DNA of 64,000 bases from Pseudomonas aylmerensis. Lineage in GTDB: Bacteria; Pseudomonadota; Gammaproteobacteria; Pseudomonadales; Pseudomonadaceae. Location of the stretch: NCBI RefSeq assembly GCF_001702265.1, contig NZ_MAUE01000014.1, forward strand, positions 1 to 64,000, in the 5' to 3' direction. Both the position numbers and the translations under genes were made by a program. A model generated the notes under the pieces. The model was not told the origin of the DNA. It saw only the letters and a program-made list of their open reading frames with translations, and searched no databases. Positions 27,001-34,767 of this stretch are shown here, one piece after another; the stretch's first letter is position 1, and every line of letters begins with the position of its first letter.

Positions 27001-29185
27001 CGCCCAGCCAGGACGGCAGTTTTTTCTTCGCGCTCGCAGCTTTGCGCACCAGCGCCACATGCACCTGCGCCTGGATCAGCGCATCGCTGACCGGCGCATG
27101 CAGATGCTGCTCCAGTTCGACCGCCAGCAGCAGGCGGCTCAAGGCAATATCCGCGGTTTCACTGAATACTCGGGCGTCGCCATCGAGGCCGCGCTGCAGG
27201 GACAGGTAATCCTTGAGCAGCCGTTTGAGCGCCAGCAGCACGGGGTTACCCTCGATGATTTGATAACGCACCGCGAGGGTTTGGTCGGCAGCCTGCTCAC
27301 GCACACTTTGGCGTTTGGGTCGCTCGACGTAGCGCCCCAGCACCGATTCATCTCGGCTGCCAAGGCTGGCCCTGATCCCCACGGATAATGCGCCAAGGCT
27401 GTCAAATACCGTCACGCCGCCGTCTCGCCCGAACGCACACAGCACCACCGGTTCGCGCCGCTCGGGATCACTGAGCGCCGCCTTGCGGGTCACCACGAAC
27501 AGGCTGTGCAACGGAGAATCGGTATCGGGTCCAGCCCCCACCAGAACCGACAGCACGCAGGCCTCGCTGTCTGCCCGCTTGCTGGCCAGCGGCGTATCCA
27601 GCACTTCGAGCAGCAGGTCGCGGTGGGCTGTGCGGACCAACTTGAGTCGGTACTGCAACTCGATTTCGCCACGCAGCCAATCGGTCCAGAGTTGGAGGAC
27701 AGAGGCCAGGCGATGGCGTTCACCGTCGGGTTTTGCCTTCCAGAACGCCACGTCGAACAGCTGCAGTTGCGCCCCCTGCACCAGCGCGGACAAGGTGTCC
27801 GCGGTAGCCTTGAGTTGCGCTTCAAGCGTCACGAAATCCCGCAAGGCTTGGGTGTCTTCCACAGGATCCTGCGGGTTCAGCAGTTTCATCAGGCCTTTTT
27901 CGTAGCGCTTGACTTGGTGCAGCGCAGTGTCCATCGCCAGCCACGGCGCCGTGCTGGCGAAAATGATCTCGTGGCGCCGTCGATGTCGGTCCCAGGCCTG
28001 CAATGGCTGGCGCATACTCCCCAACCGTGGCGTGCCCACCCAATGTGTTCGGCCGCGCTCGACGTCGGCGAGATAGCGGCCGGCGTCGGTCACTGGAGGC
28101 TGTCGCGCACCGGCAAAGACCTGCGCCAGGTTGATCGACACCGCGCACGCCAACTCATTTTCCCATTGGCTCTCCAGCATCGCCTGGGCGCTGAGCACAA
28201 ACACATCGCTCTTCACCGCTGAACCTTGCCACACCGCTGCAGCGGTCATTTGCGCCGGGCACACCGGGTGCCGACGCCGCAAGGGCAGGCACTGCCACAG
28301 CTCATCCAGTGACGTCCCCTGGATCAGCGCCACCAGGCCGCACTGCAATTGGCTGAATGAGCGGTACTCGTAATAGTTGCGCGTCAACCCTGGCAGGTAC
28401 ATCACGTGCGGCGACTGCGCAGGGTCATCCGCGCGATGAATATGCAGCGCACCGGGGATGGGCATCAGCCGCGGGCCCACACCCGGCCACATCAACTGAT
28501 TGACCTTGAGGCTGGCCCACGGCTCACCCGCACGTTGCCGCGCCTGCGCCGTCGGCGCATCCACCAGCGCCTGGACCATGGCCCGCCCTGCAGTCGATAA
28601 CTCGTCCAGTTGCCAGGCCACAAAAGCCTGGTCGGCGAACGCCTGCTGGTGCAACTGGGTCCAGCGCTCCTGGCGCGTCAGCCACGATCCCGGCACCAGC
28701 GCCTGCCAATAGTCGCTGTATGCCTGGGCAAGCCGCCCAAACAGGTTCAGGGCAATCACCCGCTGCAACGCCTCCAGCGGGGTAAACGGCAGAACGCGGG
28801 CGGGATCGTCCTTGAGGCTCAGGGTGGTGTATTGGTTGAGATTGATCGGCACCGAAGGCAGCACCAACAGGCGCAGCGTGCGGTCGGTCAGGCTCTCGAC
28901 TTTTTGCGCGGCGGCAGGCGGCTTGGGCTCGGTGAGCAGCAGCTTGTCCGGGTCCAGGTCAAAGGCCTTGCGCAACTCGGCGCGAATGACCCGCAAGACC
29001 CTGGGCGCTCCGAGGATAAGGCGCGAGCGTAATTTGGCTGATTCGGCACTGCGCAGATCAGCGGCTGCGAGCCAGTTGATCAGCAGGCTGGGATGGGGGC
29101 TGGCGTTGATCCGCCGCGTCAATTGAGTACGCATCGCCTGCCATGCATCGTCGTCAGGCACATCGGAATCGTCAGGTAAGGTCAC
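23993..29185 (-). CDS. Giant DUF6543 / dermonecrotic-toxin-like protein
   Basis: About 1730 residues. I recognise the Pseudomonas family annotated as 'dermonecrotic toxin domain' (DUF6543). It is mostly soluble, with one hydrophobic pair near residue 1165-1205 (LLSIVLPFFGLGNQLYELLL and VAFGSVFLAIDLLLSFVPG) that could insert in a membrane. The part after it has short beta-type repeats (FLVEDTHHYPVYRREGEAFFRL) usual for the family. No signal peptide is seen. The start is uncertain: the frame is open to 29305, but that point lies inside the hiuH terminator, so I place it at the GTG at 29183-29185; an ATG at 29132-29134 is possible. Target, delivery route and immunity gene are unknown. Confidence 0.75.
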   Translation of the reverse strand: MTLPDDSDVPDDDAWQAMRTQLTRRINASPHPSLLINWLAAADLRSAESAKLRSRLILGAPRVLRVIRAELRKAFDLDPDKLLLTEPKPPAAAQKVESLTDRTLRLLVLPSVPINLNQYTTLSLKDDPARVLPFTPLEALQRVIALNLFGRLAQAYSDYWQALVPGSWLTRQERWTQLHQQAFADQAFVAWQLDELSTAGRAMVQALVDAPTAQARQRAGEPWASLKVNQLMWPGVGPRLMPIPGALHIHRADDPAQSPHVMYLPGLTRNYYEYRSFSQLQCGLVALIQGTSLDELWQCLPLRRRHPVCPAQMTAAAVWQGSAVKSDVFVLSAQAMLESQWENELACAVSINLAQVFAGARQPPVTDAGRYLADVERGRTHWVGTPRLGSMRQPLQAWDRHRRRHEIIFASTAPWLAMDTALHQVKRYEKGLMKLLNPQDPVEDTQALRDFVTLEAQLKATADTLSALVQGAQLQLFDVAFWKAKPDGERHRLASVLQLWTDWLRGEIELQYRLKLVRTAHRDLLLEVLDTPLASKRADSEACVLSVLVGAGPDTDSPLHSLFVVTRKAALSDPERREPVVLCAFGRDGGVTVFDSLGALSVGIRASLGSRDESVLGRYVERPKRQSVREQAADQTLAVRYQIIEGNPVLLALKRLLKDYLSLQRGLDGDARVFSETADIALSRLLLAVELEQHLHAPVSDALIQAQVHVALVRKAASAKKKLPSWLGESSVAQRKRFKHLLRHSLGSMLAFEEHLKQRLPDLHTYARERLIARLREDGLFPQLDIDTPFIDMPDHVDGKVCGWESSCTVGDRKEVLTPSLERSRFSLLQLALHNLDPQMMPTWWRFKYAEYLKPAWKQQLSADYLINMVFSLDIGGRYAALIDSVFYSPGTDMRVPKLLRRVLRAGADADLYSAVRRGLTLEAQRFFNTAMNARIPQDLLEHGDQLQLYIVHLVAYTLQHDRYCAGILVIHDRLSQRCVVYWPAAPDGMSLSEHANLQAAQEHLNRHWASPDHVSALARHIAPGWAFEAINAHPGQTHATSFDPADLRPDYALVNGFWRGVEFVRSFSVKHLVPTARVEDIEKQILEQIASDPQHWLALVPTSHSDARALLYQARAIDLHRQAQAVSQSRKSLETYREQRLEAEADSRGRALLSIVLPFFGLGNQLYELLLTARHYHRTGDPRVAVDVAFGSVFLAIDLLLSFVPGPKVKAGAVVRPMTRSIGASLGRIHRSTLAQFGRPLNLPRSSPAVARLKPLERFRTPGRPHNAEVLQGPGEKGLHVRRGEHFLVEDTHHYPVYRREGEAFFRLKNSDAPGTDELILTIYSSKEWLLGADAPVAGPSSALLSPWQAVQPPSWRPPSVRIATHNRIRQSSAPADHWFSWRAPAPDAQSLASVASGVFHVPLEPPGFPYDLIYVGRRYDTPTQSAAGYYRLLHQGDHAPLSEFVFIGKHEPLVSRVSVDIERWTTTALGEQPLPATRTATGEWQLHAPLFTGPPEAEVGRAFPGLTRHSRKFAVARVLELSDSSRSATASHLLNLRATLDDWMTPNPVRPGQTDDLLRMLRPVQRKPTSVFIGYEGKTPGFTRVDFRPPVALDARLRSGDMSLAIERRTAQRAAVRSVLEQQGFSLHEWQVRRGHVPMHELVATHPRSSQLYYMTYQWLERGSVQLNMRLTDGWVNTAINAHQDSVVAATVRSAMREQRLVPIVTGIQWPSQGNLPPTVYFVKVKPF

Positions 29186-29268
29186 GGCGGTATCTGCGTC
29201 GAGGAAAACACCTAGCCTATGCAGCACCCGCCCTGATAAGGCGCTAGATAATTGAACGCGCCCCGGGC

Positions 29269-29296
29269 AAAAAAAAGCCCGCAGTGTGGGCGGGCG
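29269..29296 (-). terminator. Rho-independent terminator of hiuH
   Basis: Read on the minus strand, GCCCGC, a seven-base loop and GCGGGC are followed by eight T residues. It ends hiuH 45 bases after its stop and insulates it from the giant gene. Confidence 0.88.
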
Positions 29297-29340
29297 AAAA
29301 ACCAACGAAGAGCTTTGGGGGTGTGAAGCGAGGTGACGAC

Positions 29341-29694
29341 TCAGCTACCGCGATAGGTGGAGTAGCTGTAAGGCGAAATCAGCAGGGGCACGTGGTAGTG
29401 GTCCTGTTCGGCACTGATGCCAAAACGCAGCACCACCACATCGAGGAACGCAGGCTGTGGCAATTGCACGCCGCGGGCGCGGTAATAGTCGCCGGCGCTG
29501 AATTGCAATTGGTAGACGCCACTGCGGTAATCCTCCCCTTGCAGCAGCGGCGCGTCGCAGCGACCGTCGCTGTTGGTCACGGCCGTGGCGACCAGCTCCA
29601 GTTGCGCGCCTTCGACGCGGTACAGCTCAACCTGGATGGCGCTGCCTGGGCAGCCGTGGGCTGCGTCCAGTACGTGTGTGGTCAGTCGTCCCAT
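29341..29694 (-). CDS. hiuH: 5-hydroxyisourate hydrolase
   Basis: A transthyretin-like enzyme that hydrolyses 5-hydroxyisourate to OHCU, the step after urate oxidation. The 117-residue protein has the family's N-terminal LTTHVLDAAHGCPGSAIQVELY and the C-terminal YRGS signature (SPYSYSTYRGS); catalytic His residues lie in THVLD and HYHVPLL. The ATG at 29692-29694 follows GGGAG. It is divergent from the puuE operon and shares its regulatory gap. Confidence 0.96.
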   Translation of the reverse strand: MGRLTTHVLDAAHGCPGSAIQVELYRVEGAQLELVATAVTNSDGRCDAPLLQGEDYRSGVYQLQFSAGDYYRARGVQLPQPAFLDVVVLRFGISAEQDHYHVPLLISPYSYSTYRGS

Positions 29695-29788
29695 GGGTTG
29701 GGGCTCCCTTGCGTTGAGTGAAATAAGCCGCCCCCTTATGGGGCATGAAAAAGTCGCGATTGAGCTGATTAAGACACTTTTAATAAAA

Positions 29789-29800
29789 ATTGTACACAAT
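29789..29800. promoter_or_regulatory. Palindrome ATTGTACACAAT upstream of hiuH
   Basis: ATTGT-AC-ACAAT, about 95 bases upstream of the hiuH start, matches the TTGT-N2-ACAA core seen before puuE and the AzgA-like gene. Confidence 0.5.
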
Positions 29801-29902
29801 AAAAATCACAAAGTTTCTGACACCCCTACTGGCACACGCCCCAAGCTCAAAAACTCAACACCCCTTGCTTTTAAACGACCTTTTATCCATTTACTGACCA
29901 AC

Positions 29903-29919
29903 CGGGCAAGTTTCTTGCA
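29903..29919 (+). promoter_or_regulatory. Possible sigma-54 promoter for puuE operon
   Basis: CGGGCAAGTTTCTTGCA keeps GG-N10-GC and TTGCA but has three mismatches to the -24/-12 consensus. It lies about 155 bases before puuE, so the leader would be long and would include the palindrome at 29985. Confidence 0.4.
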
Positions 29920-29984
29920 GTGTTAAGCTGCGGCAACCGCCGAGAAAAAATGCGGAAATACAGGCTTACAAAGTGACTATCAAG

Positions 29985-29994
29985 TTGTATACAA
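29985..29994. promoter_or_regulatory. Palindromic operator TTGTATACAA upstream of puuE
   Basis: A perfect 10-bp palindrome 80 bases before the puuE start, identical in its core to 21869-21880. It suggests one regulator for the purine genes. Confidence 0.55.
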
Positions 29995-30074
29995 TCAGCC
30001 CATCGCTGTGACGCCACCCAGTCTTTCCGCTGGCCGCCACACACTTGCTACCACGAACAAGAAGGAAGACTGCA

Positions 30075-31001
30075 GTGAGCGCTGACTACCCACGCGACCT
30101 GATCGGTTACGGCAGTAACCCTCCTCACCCCCACTGGCCGGGCAAGGCGCGCATCGCTTTGTCGTTCGTACTCAACTACGAAGAAGGTGGCGAGCGCAAC
30201 ATTTTGCACGGCGACAAAGAGTCCGAAGCCTTCCTTTCGGAAATGGTCTCGGCCCAGCCGCTGCAGGGCGAACGCAACATGAGCATGGAGTCGCTGTACG
30301 AGTACGGCAGCCGTGCCGGCGTGTGGCGCATCCTCAAGCTGTTCAAGCAATTCGATATCCCGCTGACCATCTTCGCCGTAGCCATGGCCGCCCAGCGCCA
30401 CCCGGATGTGATCCGCGCGATGGTCGAGGCCGGCCACGAGATCTGCAGCCACGGCTATCGCTGGATCGACTACCAGTACATGGACGAGGCCCAGGAGCGC
30501 GAGCACATGCTCGAAGCCATCCGCATCCTCACCGAACTGACCGGCGAACGCCCACTGGGCTGGTACACCGGGCGCACCGGCCCCAACACGCGGCGGCTGG
30601 TGATGGAGGAAGGCGGCTTCCTGTATGACTGCGACACCTACGACGACGACCTGCCCTACTGGGAACCCAACAACCCGACCGGCAAGCCGCACCTGGTGAT
30701 CCCCTATACCCTGGACACCAACGACATGCGCTTTACCCAGGTGCAGGGTTTCAACAAGGGCGATGACTTTTTCGAGTACCTCAAGGATGCCTTCGACGTG
30801 CTGTACGCCGAAGGCGCCGAGGCGCCGAAGATGCTTTCGATCGGCCTGCACTGCCGCCTGATCGGCCGCCCGGCGCGCCTGGCCTCGTTGAAGCGCTTTA
30901 TCGAATACGCCAAAAGCCACGAACAGGTGTGGTTCACCCGCCGCGTCGATATCGCCCGTCACTGGCAAGCAACCCACCCGTACACGGGAGCTGCGAAATG
31001 A
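30075..31001 (+). CDS. puuE: Allantoinase PuuE (polysaccharide-deacetylase type)
   Basis: Hydrolyses allantoin to allantoate. The 308-residue protein is a NodB-like deacetylase fold, unrelated to the classical amidohydrolase AllB. It has SFVLNYEEGGERN near residue 33, GHEICSHGYRW near 123 with the metal-type His residues, and GWYTGRTGPNTRRL near 164. The start is GTG at 30075 (SADYPRDLIGYG), preceded by AAGGA. It is the first gene of the operon and overlaps uraD by four bases. Confidence 0.95.
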   Translation: MSADYPRDLIGYGSNPPHPHWPGKARIALSFVLNYEEGGERNILHGDKESEAFLSEMVSAQPLQGERNMSMESLYEYGSRAGVWRILKLFKQFDIPLTIFAVAMAAQRHPDVIRAMVEAGHEICSHGYRWIDYQYMDEAQEREHMLEAIRILTELTGERPLGWYTGRTGPNTRRLVMEEGGFLYDCDTYDDDLPYWEPNNPTGKPHLVIPYTLDTNDMRFTQVQGFNKGDDFFEYLKDAFDVLYAEGAEAPKMLSIGLHCRLIGRPARLASLKRFIEYAKSHEQVWFTRRVDIARHWQATHPYTGAAK

Positions 31002-31513
31002 CTGCGTTTAAGACATTGAAACCCTCGACCTTGAGCCGCGACGCTTTCGTCGCAGCCTTTGCCGACATCTACGAACATTCGCCATGGGTGGCCGAAAAGG
31101 CCTACGACCTGGGACAGGACACCTCGATCGACCAGATCGAAACCCTGCACCAGCGCATGAGCGACATCCTGTTGAGCGCCGATCATGCCAGCCAACTGGC
31201 GCTGATCAACGCTCACCCGGACCTGGCCGGCAAAGCCGCCGTCCAGGGCCAACTGACCGAAGCCAGCACCAATGAACAGGCTGGCGCCGGTATTCACCAA
31301 TGCACGGCCGAAGAGTTCTCGCGCTTCACCGAGCTGAACGACGCCTACAAGGCCAAGTTCAAGTTTCCCTTCATCATGGCGGTAAAAGGCAGCAACCGGC
31401 ATCAGATCCTCGCCGCGTTCGAAACGCGCATCCACAACTCGGTGGACACCGAGTTCAAGTGCGCGCTGGACGAGATCAACAAGATCGCGTTGTTCCGATT
31501 ACTGACTCTTTAA
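30998..31513 (+). CDS. uraD: OHCU decarboxylase
   Basis: Decarboxylates 2-oxo-4-hydroxy-4-carboxy-5-ureidoimidazoline to S-allantoin. The 171-residue all-helical protein shows the family marks YEHSPWVAEKAY, LINAHPDLAGK (active-site His) and FKFPFIMAVKG. The start ATG at 30998 overlaps the puuE stop (ATGA), so both are translated together. The product feeds PuuE directly. Confidence 0.95.
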   Translation: MTAFKTLKPSTLSRDAFVAAFADIYEHSPWVAEKAYDLGQDTSIDQIETLHQRMSDILLSADHASQLALINAHPDLAGKAAVQGQLTEASTNEQAGAGIHQCTAEEFSRFTELNDAYKAKFKFPFIMAVKGSNRHQILAAFETRIHNSVDTEFKCALDEINKIALFRLLTL

Positions 31514-31594
31514 GCAGACCTGGCCCGAGCGGTTCATGAACGCCCAGGGCCTGGCGAGCATCCCAAGCCACTCTATTTAAGGCAGACAAGAAGA

Positions 31595-32590
31595 ATGAAA
31601 GCTTACGCCGTACCTTTCGAGAAGTTCGTCAACCTGGCCGACGCCCGCCTGGGCACCAAGATCATCTCCGTCACCGATGACTGGTTCGCCGACGCCAACC
31701 GCCTGTTCCAGCCGACCCCGGCCGTGTGGAAGGAGGGCGTTTTCGATGACAACGGCAAGTGGATGGACGGCTGGGAGTCGCGCCGCAAGCGCTTCGAAGG
31801 CTACGACAGCGCGGTGATCCGCCTGGGCGTACCGGGCTCGATCAAGGGCGTGGACATCGACACTTCATTCTTCACCGGCAACTTCCCGCCATCGGCCTCG
31901 CTGGAAGCCTGCTTCCTGGCCTCGGGCGAGCCGGATGACAATACCCAGTGGGTGGAAGTGCTGTCGGCCGTCGAGCTGCAGGGCAACAGCCACCACTACC
32001 ACGAAATCAGCAACGACCAGGCGTTCAGTCACCTGCGCTTCAACATCTACCCGGATGGCGGCGTGGCCCGCCTGCGTGTGTACGGCGTGCCGTTCCGCGA
32101 CTGGTCCGCAATCGGCGACAACGAACAGGTCGACCTGGCTGCCGCGTTGAATGGCGGTCGCGCCCTGGCGTGCTCCGATGAACACTTCGGCCGCATGAGC
32201 AACATCCTCAACCCGGGCCGTGGCATCAATATGGGCGACGGCTGGGAAACCGCACGTCGTCGCACGCCAGGCAATGACTGGGTGATCGTCGCGCTGGGTC
32301 ACCCGGGCGAGATCGAGAAGATTATCGTCGACACCCTGCACTTCAAGGGCAACTACCCGGACACCTGCTCGATCCAGGGCGCTTTCGTGAAGGGCGGCAC
32401 CGACAGCCAGATCGAAACCCAATCGCTGTTCTGGCGCGAACTGCTGCCGGCACAGAAACTGGAAATGCATGCCGAACACACCTTCGCCGAACAGATCAAG
32501 GCACTGGGCCCGATTACCCACATCCGCCTGAACGTGTTCCCGGATGGCGGTGTGAGCCGCCTGCGCGTTCTCGGCAAGGTCGCGAAGTAA
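31595..32590 (+). CDS. alc: Allantoicase
   Basis: Hydrolyses allantoate to ureidoglycolate and urea. The 331-residue protein is made of two repeated jelly-roll domains: [18 protein letters not shown] / [12 protein letters not shown] in the first and [17 protein letters not shown] / [14 protein letters not shown] in the second, as in known allantoicases. It follows uraD after 81 bases, and an unusual four-hairpin repeat separates it from allA. Confidence 0.96.
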   Translation: MKAYAVPFEKFVNLADARLGTKIISVTDDWFADANRLFQPTPAVWKEGVFDDNGKWMDGWESRRKRFEGYDSAVIRLGVPGSIKGVDIDTSFFTGNFPPSASLEACFLASGEPDDNTQWVEVLSAVELQGNSHHYHEISNDQAFSHLRFNIYPDGGVARLRVYGVPFRDWSAIGDNEQVDLAAALNGGRALACSDEHFGRMSNILNPGRGINMGDGWETARRRTPGNDWVIVALGHPGEIEKIIVDTLHFKGNYPDTCSIQGAFVKGGTDSQIETQSLFWRELLPAQKLEMHAEHTFAEQIKALGPITHIRLNVFPDGGVSRLRVLGKVAK

Positions 32591-32595
32591 CACCC

Positions 32596-32702
32596 GATCG
32601 TTCCCACGCTCCGCGTGGGAACGCATTCCGTGACGCTCTGCGTCACAAGAGCGGACGCAGAGCGTCCGGGGCGGTGTTCCCACGCAGAGCGTGGGAACGA
32701 TC
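32596..32702. repeat. Cluster of four hairpins between alc and allA
   Basis: Four perfect small stem-loops follow each other: GTTCCCACGC-tcc-GCGTGGGAAC (32600-32622), GTGACGC-tct-GCGTCAC (32630-32646), GGACGC-aga-GCGTCC (32653-32667) and GTTCCCACGC-aga-GCGTGGGAAC (32676-32698). The outer two are copies, and the whole is also one large inverted repeat (GATC...GATC ends). It differs from the REP type seen elsewhere. Confidence 0.88.
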
Positions 32703-32727
32703 CATAGACAAGATTAAGAAGACAGCC

Positions 32728-33231
32728 ATGCGCACACTGATGATCGAACCCCTGACCAAAGAAGCCTTCGCCCCTTTCGGAGACGTTATCGAAACCGATG
32801 GCAGCGATCACTTCATGATCAACAACGGGTCGACCATGCGCTTTCACAAGCTGGCAACGGTAGAAACCGCGCAGCCTGAAGACAACGCGATCATCAGCAT
32901 CTTCCGCGCCGACGCGCTGGATATGCCGCTGACCGTGTGCATGCTGGAGAGACACCCGCTGGGCAGCCAGGCTTTCATCCCGCTGCTCGGCAACCCCTTT
33001 CTGATCGTGGTCGCGCCACTTGGCGATGCACCTGTATCAGGCTTGGTCCGCGCCTTCGTCACCAACGGCAGGCAGGGCATCAATTACCATCGCGGCGTCT
33101 GGCACCACCCGGTGCTGACGATCGAAAAGCGGGATGACTTCCTGGTGGTTGATCGCAGTGGCACAGGCAATAACTGCGATGAGCATTTCTTCAAAGAGGA
33201 TGAGCGATTGATCCTCGCCCCCCACCAATAA
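32728..33231 (+). CDS. allA: Ureidoglycolate lyase
   Basis: Splits ureidoglycolate to glyoxylate and urea. The 167-residue cupin-fold protein has EAFAPFGDVIE at the N-terminus, LERHPLGSQAFIPL (ligand site) near residue 73, GINYHRGVWHHPVL near 118 and FLVVDRSG. The ATG at 32728 gives this family start; the longer frame runs into the hairpin cluster. It completes the pathway from urate and lies 51 bases before puuD. Confidence 0.94.
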   Translation: MRTLMIEPLTKEAFAPFGDVIETDGSDHFMINNGSTMRFHKLATVETAQPEDNAIISIFRADALDMPLTVCMLERHPLGSQAFIPLLGNPFLIVVAPLGDAPVSGLVRAFVTNGRQGINYHRGVWHHPVLTIEKRDDFLVVDRSGTGNNCDEHFFKEDERLILAPHQ

Positions 33232-33282
33232 GAGAAGGCCGGATCACCCGACAACAAGGGTGACAGGCGAGAGGTAAAGACT

Positions 33283-34590
33283 GTGGAAGCACATCTGTTG
33301 GAATGGCTGAACCTTAGCGTGCGCTGGGTTCACATGATCACTGGCGTCGCCTGGATCGGCGCTTCGTTCTACTTCGTCTGGCTGGAAAACAACCTCAACC
33401 GCGTCAACCCCAAGGACGGCCTGGCCGGTGACTTGTGGGCGATCCACGGTGGCGGTATCTACCACCTGGAAAAATACAAACTGGCCCCGCCGACCATGCC
33501 GGACAACCTGCACTGGTTCAAATGGGAAGCCTATTTCACCTGGATGTCAGGCATCGCGCTGCTGTGCGTGGTGTTCTACTCCAACCCGACCTTGTACCTG
33601 CTGGCCCCGGGCAGCAGCCTCAGTGGTCCGGAAGGCGTGCTGCTGGGCATCGGCTCACTGTTCGTCGGCTGGTTCATCTACTCCTTCCTCTGCGACTCGG
33701 CCCTGGGCAAGCGCCCTGCCCTGCTCGGTTTCATTCTGTTCGTGCTGTTGATTGCCGCCGCGTACGGCTTCAGCAAAGTGTTCAGTGGCCGTGGCGCGTA
33801 CCTGCACGTGGGCGCCGTGATCGGCACCATCATGGTCGGTAACGTGTTCCGCATCATCATGCCGGCGCAACGCGCGCTGGTGGCGGCAATCGCCGAGAAC
33901 CGCACGCCGGATCCGGCCCTGCCGGCCAAGGGCTTGCTGCGTTCACGCCACAACAACTACTTCACCCTGCCCGTGCTGTTCATCATGATCAGCAACCACT
34001 TCCCGAGCACCTACGGCAGCCAGTACAACTGGCTGATCCTGGCCGGGATCGCGGTGGCGGCAGTGCTGGTGCGGCATTACTTCAACACCCGCCACAACAG
34101 CCAGAAGTACGCGTGGACCTTGCCGGTGGGCGCCTTGGCGATGATTTGCCTGGCGTATGTGACCGGGCCCAAGCCCGTTGCGACCGCTCCGGACGTGGCC
34201 AAGGCACCGGCGGCGATCGAGTACCAGCCGCTGCCGGAAACCGCCTTGGGCGGTGGCTTGAAGCCCGCAGCCCCTGCCGCGCCAGCCGCGCCAGCCGCAG
34301 AACCTGCACCTGCGCCGGCCCAGGCGACGATTGATTTCGACAAGGTGCACGGGGTGATCCAGGAACGCTGCGCCGTGTGCCATTCGGCCAAGCCCACCAG
34401 CCCACTGTTCAGCACCGCGCCGGCCGGGGTGATGTTCGATACCCCGGCGCAGATCCAGCAGCAGGCGGCGCGCATTCAAGCGCAAGCCGTGGCGAGCCAG
34501 ATCATGCCGTTGGGCAACATCACCCAGATGACCCAGCAGGAGCGTGACTTGATTGGCACGTGGATCAATCAGGGGGCGCGTACCAACTGA
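33283..34590 (+). CDS. puuD: Membrane urate hydroxylase PuuD with cytochrome c domain
   Basis: Oxidises urate to 5-hydroxyisourate and passes electrons toward the respiratory chain. The 435-residue protein has about eight membrane helices (residues 1-300, beginning WLNLSVRWVHMITGVAWIGASFY) holding conserved His residues, then a Pro/Ala-rich linker (about 315-355) and a C-terminal cytochrome c domain with the haem motif CAVCH near 366 and a later Met (IMPLG). The start is GTG at 33283 after GAGGTAAAG. It replaces soluble UOX/HpxO urate oxidases. Confidence 0.94.
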   Translation: MEAHLLEWLNLSVRWVHMITGVAWIGASFYFVWLENNLNRVNPKDGLAGDLWAIHGGGIYHLEKYKLAPPTMPDNLHWFKWEAYFTWMSGIALLCVVFYSNPTLYLLAPGSSLSGPEGVLLGIGSLFVGWFIYSFLCDSALGKRPALLGFILFVLLIAAAYGFSKVFSGRGAYLHVGAVIGTIMVGNVFRIIMPAQRALVAAIAENRTPDPALPAKGLLRSRHNNYFTLPVLFIMISNHFPSTYGSQYNWLILAGIAVAAVLVRHYFNTRHNSQKYAWTLPVGALAMICLAYVTGPKPVATAPDVAKAPAAIEYQPLPETALGGGLKPAAPAAPAAPAAEPAPAPAQATIDFDKVHGVIQERCAVCHSAKPTSPLFSTAPAGVMFDTPAQIQQQAARIQAQAVASQIMPLGNITQMTQQERDLIGTWINQGARTN

Positions 34591-34610
34591 CAGCCTGACA
34601 CAGGTCCAAA

Positions 34611-34699
34611 TGTGGGAGCGGGCTTGCTCGCGAATGCGGTGTGTCATCCAACACATCAGTGGCTGAACCACCGCATTCGCGAGCAAGCCCGCTCCCACA
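34611..34699. repeat. REP pair (REPIN-like)
   Basis: TGTGGGAGCGGGCTTGCTCGCGAATGC and GCATTCGCGAGCAAGCCCGCTCCCACA, within the purine operon between puuD and the permease gene. Confidence 0.88.
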
Positions 34700-34767
34700 G
34701 GGGATTTTCTGAGTTTCGAAGATTGCGTTCCAAACAACACAAAAATAAAAAAGATCCGAGGTGTTGC

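Noticed and set aside
29186..29305. N-terminal 40 codons of the giant gene's open frame
   Set aside because: They overlap the hiuH terminator hairpin, so translation most likely starts downstream.
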